Positions 58,658-64,000 of a stretch of 64,000 nt of DNA are shown here, piece after piece. The position numbers were made by a program, and so were the translations under genes. Position 1 is the first letter of the stretch, and each line of letters starts with the position of its first letter. This DNA comes from Syntrophaceae bacterium UBA2188. Lineage in GTDB: Bacteria; Desulfobacterota; BSN033; UBA1163. The DNA lies in NCBI GenBank assembly GCA_002327985.1, contig DCVM01000029.1, positions 1 through 64,000 of the forward strand. The letters run 5' to 3'. Below the pieces are notes generated by a model. The model was not told where the DNA came from, searched no databases, and saw only the letters and a program-made list of their open reading frames with translations.

Positions 58658-59160
58658 ATGGCTGACCAGACGAGCGAGGCATATCAGCAGAATTACCAGG
58701 AGGAGCAAACCGCGGCGGCCTACAATGCCGCATATCGGGACCGCTGGACAAAGCGGCTCAGCACCCAACGGGAGTTCGTCCTCCTGGACCGGATGCTGGG
58801 CAGCCAGGGACGGTGCAAGGTTTTGCTGGATCTGCCTTGCGGACACGAAACATTCTTGTTCAAGGCACTCTCGACCGACCCGTCTTTGTGTTCATTGATA
58901 TGTCGCGGTTTCATCGTTTTCCCAGAGATATTCGCGGTACGCGGAAGGCCCATTATGATTTGATGTTTCTATGCAAGGGGCTTCTACCGTATTTTTCAGG
59001 GGACGCGGTTCTACGGTGGTTTGAGTCCTATGGCATCCCAGAGTCCAAAAAGATGGCCCTTCTCGCCTGGCTCGAGCGGTTCCGATCGACATCGTTTCTC
59101 CGAAGGGTTTTAGGAGCGGAATTCAACGCACGCGCCACGATCGCCCATGTCTTAGGCTGA
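58658..59160 (+). pseudogene. Chimeric gene remnant: methyltransferase N-term and WaaP/LPS-kinase-like C-term
   Basis: From 58658 the frame reads the N-terminus of a SAM-dependent methyltransferase (AAYRDRWTKRLSTQREFVLL, KVLLDLPCGHE) and loses similarity near 58850. A second frame from about 58866 reads PVFVFIDMSRFHRFPRDIRG and KAHYDLMFLCKGLLPYFSGD, which recalls the C-terminal part of WaaP/InaA-type LPS kinases. This looks like two neighbouring genes merged by a deletion. Neither piece is expected to work. The kinase part of this reading is the less certain. Confidence 0.5.
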
Positions 59161-59245
59161 GAGGGGATTTTCAGAAAAAAATGTCTTCTCGATAGGGGAG
59201 TCTGTGCTCATCATTTTTCAAACACAGGGGCAAGGGAGGTCTTTA

Positions 59246-60331
59246 ATGTTTTTCAATAGGGAATCCATCTCAAGGTTACAGGAAGCGCTTTGATATGCAA
59301 CCTTACTGCTTGCGTGGGTCTGGATGATCCTCTTAATCGATCCCAGTTCATGGGCTCAGGCTGAGCCAGCAGGAAAGCAAAACAACTTTTTCATTTATTT
59401 TGAAAATGATATCTTTGGTGGAACCGACAAACATTATACCAATGCGTTCCGGATCACCTGGCTTTCACCCGATGTGACGGAATACGATGAAGACAAGCGA
59501 CTGCCTCGCTGGGGTTTGCCTCTGATTCGAAAAATTCCTCTGATCAATCGGCCCGGTTTTCAACGCAATGTGGGTCTCTCGATAGGTCAAAATATCTATA
59601 CCCCTGAACATCTCTACCGAAGGGACCTTATTAAAGATGACCGCCCTTATGCAGGATGGAGTTACTTCTCCCTTACTTTTCACGTCAAGAATAAAGTTCT
59701 GCTGGATACCTTTGAGATAACGGTTGGAATGGTTGGACCCTCGTCGCTGGCAGAAGAAACGCAGAAGATTATTCACCAATGGCTTTCGAGCGATGATCCC
59801 AAGGGATGGGACAATCAGCTCAAGGATGAATTGGGTTTTGTCATCAGCTGGCAACGGAACTGGCGACTGGTCAACGTAGGCCTGGGTGATGGTTTTGGCT
59901 TTGATTTCATTCCACGCGTCGGAGGGGCCCTTGGAAACGTAGCCACCTTTGCCAACATGGGCGGTGAAATCCGTATCGGCTACAACATCCCTCTCGATTT
60001 TGGTACCTCACTCATCCGACCAGGAAGCGGCATTGATGCCCCTGCGGATTCAGATGACCCCCGAATCCGGCCTCGGAGAAATTTTGGTCTTCATCTGTTT
60101 GCTGACGTGGAAGGACGTGCCGTGGCCCGAAACATTTTCCTGGACGGGAATACCTGGAGGGATAGCCATAGTGTTAGTAAAAGACCTCTGGTTGCAGACA
60201 TCGCTGCAGGGCTTGCCGTTTTGTACAAGAGCACGAAGCTCAGTTTTACCTATGTCTATCGGACCAAAGAATTCGAAAAACAGAAGCAGGGCCAACAGTT
60301 TGGGTCCATTACTCTTGGGATAACCTTTTGA
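59246..60331 (+). CDS. lpxR: LpxR-like lipid A 3'-O-deacylase (DUF2219) with an in-frame TGA near the start
   Basis: The conserved part is an outer-membrane beta barrel: YFENDIFGGTDKHYTNAFRI, IGQNIYTPEHL and LIKDDRPYAGWSY are LpxR signatures. It removes the 3'-acyloxyacyl chain from lipid A. An ideal ribosome site (AAGGGAGGT) precedes ATG 59246. That frame gives 15 codons and then TGA at 59291-59293, and continues in frame through a hydrophobic segment (LLAWVWMILLI) to WAQA. Restart at ATG 59324 would leave only a very short signal peptide. So the gene is either a fresh nonsense mutant or is expressed through a weaker start. Confidence 0.75.
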
Positions 60332-60446
60332 TTCCTGGGGATCTTATCTCCAGCATATCCATCCGGGCAGCAATTATTCTTGACAAGATGAGTCTTCTAT
60401 TGGTAAAGTCTCATGCGTTCAAATAGCCATCATGGAGGTAAGAAAA

Positions 60447-61304
60447 ATGGAGATCAAGAAAATTTGTGTTTTGGGTGCGGGTTTGATGGGATCTGGGATT
60501 GCCCAGGTATCAGCGGAAACAGGTTATGAAGTCTCGATGCGAGACATCGAAGACCGTTTTGTTCAAGGCGGGCTGAATATCATTAAGAAGAATTATGAAC
60601 GGGCGATCAGTAAAGGAAAGATGACCAAGGAACAGGCCGATGGATGGTTGGCTAAAGTCAAAGGGACCCTTGACTTAGCCGAAGCCGTGAAAGGGGCACA
60701 AGTCGTTGTTGAGGCCGTCATTGAGAATATGGATTTAAAGAAGCAGGTCTACAAAGAGCTGGATCAACTCTGTGCCAAGGAGACGATCCTGGCCTCGAAT
60801 ACCTCCGGGCTTTCCATCACTGAAATCGCCTCCGCTACAAAACGACCGGATCAAGTGATTGGGATGCATTTTTTCAACCCGGTGCCGGTCATGAAGCTTG
60901 TAGAAATCATAAAAGGACAGTTGACTTCGGAGGAGACTTTTGGAGTGATCAAGGCTCTGTCTGAAAAATTGGGAAAAACCCCTATTACGGTGAATGAAGC
61001 CCCTGCCTTTGTGGTCAACCGGATCCTTGTCCCCATGATTAACGAAGCCGTTTTTGTCCTTCAGGAAGGGATTGCTTCCGCTCAGGATATTGATACAGGT
61101 ATGGTGCTTGGAGCCAATCACCCCATGGGCCCTTTGGCCTTGGCCGACCTGGTAGGATTGGATACGCTTCTTTCGGTTCAGGAAAATCTTTTTAAGGAGA
61201 CGGGGGATCCCAAATACCGTCCCTGCACACTTCTCAGGAAGATGGTCCGGGCCGGTCATTTTGGGAGAAAGAGCGGGAAAGGGTTCTACGATTATTCGAA
61301 GTAA
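60447..61304 (+). CDS. 3-hydroxybutyryl-CoA dehydrogenase
   Basis: The 285-residue NAD-dependent enzyme oxidises or forms 3-hydroxyacyl-CoA in butyrate or beta-oxidation metabolism. VLGAGLMGSGIAQVSAETGY is the NAD-binding fold. SNTSGLSITEIA, GMHFFNPVPVMKLVEII and VVNRILVPMINEA hold catalytic and substrate residues. ATG at 60447 has GGAGGT seven bases upstream; ATG 60432 is less likely. A G8/C6 hairpin follows the stop. No other beta-oxidation gene is adjacent. Confidence 0.92.
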   Translation: MEIKKICVLGAGLMGSGIAQVSAETGYEVSMRDIEDRFVQGGLNIIKKNYERAISKGKMTKEQADGWLAKVKGTLDLAEAVKGAQVVVEAVIENMDLKKQVYKELDQLCAKETILASNTSGLSITEIASATKRPDQVIGMHFFNPVPVMKLVEIIKGQLTSEETFGVIKALSEKLGKTPITVNEAPAFVVNRILVPMINEAVFVLQEGIASAQDIDTGMVLGANHPMGPLALADLVGLDTLLSVQENLFKETGDPKYRPCTLLRKMVRAGHFGRKSGKGFYDYSK

Positions 61305-61315
61305 ATCCTGTTAGA

Positions 61316-61357
61316 AGGGGGGGGCTGCCCCCCTCGAGAAGGAATGAATATTTTTTT
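61316..61357 (+). terminator. G/C hairpin after the dehydrogenase gene
   Basis: GGGGGGG and CCCCCC pair around CTG at 61317-61333. The T tract is at 61351-61357, further from the stem than usual, so termination is possible but not certain. Confidence 0.4.
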
Positions 61358-61746
61358 CTTGATCCTCACCATCAATGGGGGTGCTTTCTGCGGAGTAAAT
61401 GACCTTTTTCGATTTGCAAATCTTTTAATCTAATCTTTTGGAGATTTACCCCATTGGAAAGCCCCAGCATTTATCATGGGGATGGTGGAAATAGAAGGCA
61501 TCAACTCCTTATTCTTGCCAGCAGGCAGGGAGGGCTAGGTAAAAGCCCTGTCTTTTCAAATGGGGTTTACCTAAAATCGGAAAAGGTTTTGCTTCGGGTT
61601 CCCCAAGACTTCTATAAAATGAATGGAGTTAACAAAGAGGGCCCAATCACAAGATTGATTGTGTGTTAAAAACCTCTTTCAAAGAACTTGCCATTTCTGT
61701 TTGATAATTCAGAAAAAATTAAAGGATAGTCAATTGGATGACTTCT

Positions 61747-61765
61747 CCTCTCCAGACGGGAGAGG
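61747..61765. repeat. Short REP-like palindrome CCTCTCC/GGAGAGG
   Basis: Perfect 7-base arms around a 5-base loop, nearly the same layout as the palindromes at 296 and 27902. Confidence 0.6.
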
Positions 61766-61832
61766 TGGAATTAAATCAAGTATCATCATTTACCGTTTTG
61801 GCTCTAATGGCTGAATAGAAAGGAGCCCCTTA

Positions 61833-62846
61833 ATGGATCGGTTAAAATTCGACGAACATCTTTGTACAACCTGTCAAACCTCTGATTGTCTGGTTAAGTG
61901 CCAATTTATAAATCTGGATAGAGAAACAGCACATAGAGAGGTGATGAAGATAATTAAAGGTGGGGACTCTTCTGTTCTTCGCGATTGCGTCACCTGTTAT
62001 GCTTGTGAAGAATATTGCCAATGGGGAAATCACCCCTTTTACCTGATTACCGAACGAAGAGAAGAAAAGGGTATACTCACTGCATCCAGAGCCATTACAA
62101 ATCAGTGGATCAACATGTGTGAACCTCAGGGAAAATATAAGGTAGGGGAGATTAAGGAAAAGGCCCTTTCCTGTTGTTTCATAGGCGATCTAAGACGCTT
62201 AGCAAGAGGAAAGCTCTTTGAGGATGTCCGCTCCTCTTATATTCTTGGTCCTGAATTCTTCTGCGAGGTTGTCTATCTTCATTTTGCTAAACCATCCGTC
62301 ATCAGGGAGAGACTTCCTAAGGTCATTGAAAATATTAATCAACTCGGCATCGAACAACTCATCTGCATGCATGACGAATGCTATGGCTCATTTACATCCC
62401 TTGCGCCAGCCTATGGGATAGAAGTAAACTTTCAGCCCATTCATTACTTTGAATATTTATTTGAGAAGCTAAGAGATCTAAAGAGCGAGATCAAACCCCT
62501 CAACATTAAAGCAGCCTATCAGCGACCCTGCTCCTCTCGACTCTCCCCGGATAAATACCCTTTTGTAAAAGAAATATTTGGTCTGATCGGAGTCGAAATG
62601 GTTAACAGGAAATATCAGGGAGAGAACGCTCTCTGTTGTGGAGAGGTCTTAAGGATGGTAGCTGGATACGAGGTGGCCAATGATATCCAGAGAAAGAATG
62701 TGGAGGATATGGTACAGTCCGGAGCCGAATATGGTGTCTTTAATTGTCCTTACTGTCAAATGGCTCTATCCGAAAAGGTTTACAAGAAAGGGATAAAACC
62801 AATCCATATCATTGATCTATGTAAAATGGCCTTAGGTGAGGAATAA
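61833..62846 (+). CDS. (Fe-S)-binding protein, GlcF/HdrD-like with CCG-type domains
   Basis: The 337-residue protein has an N-terminal cluster region (CTTCQTSDCLVKC and CVTCYACEEYC). The C-terminal half has the cysteine-rich signatures LICMHDECYGSF, AYQRPCSSRLSP, ALCCGEVLRM and FNCPYCQMAL, like heterodisulfide reductase HdrD and glycolate oxidase GlcF. It probably takes electrons from the FAD-linked oxidase just downstream and gives them to a quinone or other carrier. GGAG precedes the ATG. Confidence 0.85.
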   Translation: MDRLKFDEHLCTTCQTSDCLVKCQFINLDRETAHREVMKIIKGGDSSVLRDCVTCYACEEYCQWGNHPFYLITERREEKGILTASRAITNQWINMCEPQGKYKVGEIKEKALSCCFIGDLRRLARGKLFEDVRSSYILGPEFFCEVVYLHFAKPSVIRERLPKVIENINQLGIEQLICMHDECYGSFTSLAPAYGIEVNFQPIHYFEYLFEKLRDLKSEIKPLNIKAAYQRPCSSRLSPDKYPFVKEIFGLIGVEMVNRKYQGENALCCGEVLRMVAGYEVANDIQRKNVEDMVQSGAEYGVFNCPYCQMALSEKVYKKGIKPIHIIDLCKMALGEE

Positions 62847-62862
62847 GTCATGGAGGGAAAAA

Positions 62863-64000
62863 ATGAGGGATGTTTACAATGCTCTTGTTGAGATCGTGGG
62901 GGAAGAATATGTGTCCTTTCGAAAAGAGGAGCTTTATTTCTATGCTCGAGATCCTGGTTTAATGCCAGCCCACGAGCCAGACTACGTCGTGGCTCCAGAA
63001 ACGACGGAGGAGGTTCAAAAGATCGTCAAGCTGGCAAATAGGGAGAAAATACCGATCGTTCCAATGGGAGCCGGTATGGCACTCACTGGCCTGATCATCC
63101 CCTTAAAAGGCGGGATTGTTATCGATATGAAAAGGATGAGAAGAATATTAGAAGTGAATGAGAAGGCAAGATACGCCATCGTTGAAGGAGGTACTTCCCA
63201 GGGTGCCTTGAAATCCTATTTAGATAGAAATTATCCCAATCTCAGGCATAGTATCCCGGATGCACCGCCCACTGTAACCATTGCAGCAAACGTAGTCATC
63301 CACGGGCAAGGTCGCCTGACCCAACAGTACGGTTTCAATTCAGACATGGTAAGCGGATTAGAAGTCGTCTTACCCACCGGGGAGATTTGTAAGATAGGCT
63401 CGTGTTCCATGTCGCCATCCTGGTTTTCAAAAGGGCCCACCCTGCCCGATTTGTCGGGACTATTTTTGGGATGGCTTGGGACAACCGGCATCATGACTAA
63501 GGTGGGCCTTAAACTCTATCCCAAGAAAAAGATGAGAGATGTGGAATTATTTGTGACAGATAGAGAAGACCTGATCCCCGAGATTCTCTTTAGACTCACC
63601 CATACCGAGATGGTGGAAGATATCACCGCATGGTTCCAGCCAAAGCCCATCATCTTCCAAGGGAATCACCATGTGACCCTATATATTACCGGAGACACAG
63701 ATGAAGAGCTTGAGTTCAAAAGGAAAATGGTATGGGATTCTGTTAAGGAGTTCAGAGACAATAAAGATGGGGGATTCATGTGGATCTTGCCAGCAATGAA
63801 ACCCACTTTCTTGGATATGCCCCAAAGGAGCGTCACGACCTTTGCAGATGTAAAAAAAGGAGGCGGATTTGAATATTCCGGGCCAATCGCCTTAATTGAA
63901 AAATATCCAGTGCTTGCCAGAAAATTAGTGGAGTTGGGCACTAAGTTTAAAGTTGCTTACTCGGGGATGGCTAGGGTCATTGGCAGGAGCCACGCGATGA
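62863..64000 (+). CDS. FAD-linked oxidase, GlcD / D-lactate dehydrogenase-like (3' end outside window)
   Basis: The frame runs open from ATG 62863 (GGAGGG upstream) to the window edge, giving at least 379 residues. PDYVVAPETTEEVQKIVKLA, PIVPMGAGMALTGLIIPLKG and AIVEGGTSQGALKSYL form the FAD-binding (PCMH) domain. VSGLEVVLPTGEICKIGS and FLGWLGTTGIMTKVGLKLY are also typical. A 2-hydroxy acid (glycolate or D-lactate) is the likely substrate class. It starts 16 bases after the Fe-S gene, so the two form a unit. Confidence 0.88.
   Translation, partial: MRDVYNALVEIVGEEYVSFRKEELYFYARDPGLMPAHEPDYVVAPETTEEVQKIVKLANREKIPIVPMGAGMALTGLIIPLKGGIVIDMKRMRRILEVNEKARYAIVEGGTSQGALKSYLDRNYPNLRHSIPDAPPTVTIAANVVIHGQGRLTQQYGFNSDMVSGLEVVLPTGEICKIGSCSMSPSWFSKGPTLPDLSGLFLGWLGTTGIMTKVGLKLYPKKKMRDVELFVTDREDLIPEILFRLTHTEMVEDITAWFQPKPIIFQGNHHVTLYITGDTDEELEFKRKMVWDSVKEFRDNKDGGFMWILPAMKPTFLDMPQRSVTTFADVKKGGGFEYSGPIALIEKYPVLARKLVELGTKFKVAYSGMARVIGRSHAM

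Larger units (their letters stand above)
61305..61832. other. Intergenic region, 528 bases
   Basis: A GGGGGG/CCCCCC hairpin (61317-61333) and a T7 tract 18 bases later could end the dehydrogenase transcript. A CCTCTCC/GGAGAGG palindrome lies at 61747. A 71-codon reading frame (61454-61669) looks random and is not called. Confidence 0.5.

Noticed and set aside
61454..61669. 71-codon reading frame after the dehydrogenase gene
   Set aside because: No family pattern, no ribosome site, and unusual composition; most likely random.
1..64000. tRNA, rRNA, CRISPR arrays, intact insertion sequences or attachment sites
   Set aside because: Read through for tRNA T-loops, spaced direct repeats and transposase motifs on both strands; nothing convincing was seen.

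Overview
The window looks like the chromosome of a Desulfobacterota-type (former Deltaproteobacteria) organism with moderate GC, probably an uncultured lineage. Four things point there. The block kdsD-lptCAB-rpoN-hpf-ptsN-hprK-rapZ-IIA-ptsH-ptsI is the Gram-negative form that includes HprK. There are two GEMM (c-di-GMP-I) riboswitches. A Qrc/alternative-complex-III-like module sits next to a caa3-type oxidase. An apgM-like gene stands beside hom and thrC. The organism makes LPS and, to judge from the oxidase, can use oxygen. No rRNA, tRNA, CRISPR array or intact insertion sequence was seen. The left edge may hold the tail of one gene, and the right edge cuts a GlcD-like oxidase.

Layout. 0.1-2.6 kb: small zinc-ribbon protein and recG. 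2.7-8.8 kb: aminotransferase, hom, thrC, a class I HDAC-like deacetylase, and a phosphoglycerate-mutase-like protein that probably supplies the missing homoserine kinase. 8.8-20.8 kb: pyrG, then LPS transport (kdsD, lptC, lptA, lptB), sigma-54, hibernation factor and a regulatory PTS branch (ptsN, hprK, rapZ, IIA, HPr, EI) with no sugar permease. A compact, apparently pseudoknotted RNA lies in the leader of ptsH. 20.9-29 kb: metK, ahcY, ispG, a CDP-alcohol phosphatidyltransferase, an ABC-class ATPase, purC and an ADP-ribosylglycohydrolase. 29-31 kb: two c-di-GMP-I riboswitches on the minus strand, one behind a good sigma-54 promoter and one behind a sigma-70 promoter, each leading to a small protein of unknown function. 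31-32.6 kb: ferritin-like protein, PAC2-family protein and a small hypothetical. 32.8-43.3 kb: one long minus-strand operon running SCO-coxA-coxC-coxD-coxB-ctaB-pentaheme cytochrome-MopB-FeS-NrfD, which reads as a complete quinol-to-oxygen chain. 43.5-45.7 kb: ACT-domain malic enzyme and a lipoprotein.

45.7-51 kb is an accessory, partly decayed stretch. It holds a deleted hsdM remnant, two promoter-to-terminator units without ORFs, a large exported Vps62-domain protein with helical repeats, a DsrE-like protein and a frameshifted hlyD remnant. 50.9-54.5 kb carries signalling and envelope genes (receiver protein, PA2779/PA2778-type pair with a TPR lipoprotein, degenerate histidine kinase, PilZ protein). 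54.7-64 kb has a TIM-barrel isomerase, argS, a MEMO-family protein, a chimeric gene remnant, an LpxR-like deacylase with an in-frame TGA, 3-hydroxybutyryl-CoA dehydrogenase and a GlcF/GlcD-like redox pair.

A recurring structural signal cuts across the window. Many intergenic gaps hold short inverted elements built from degenerate 6-8 nt 'words' repeated on one side and complemented on the other, each gap with its own word. A second class is a short palindrome of CTCCC/CCTCTC type. Several run into gene ends and supply C-terminal tails.
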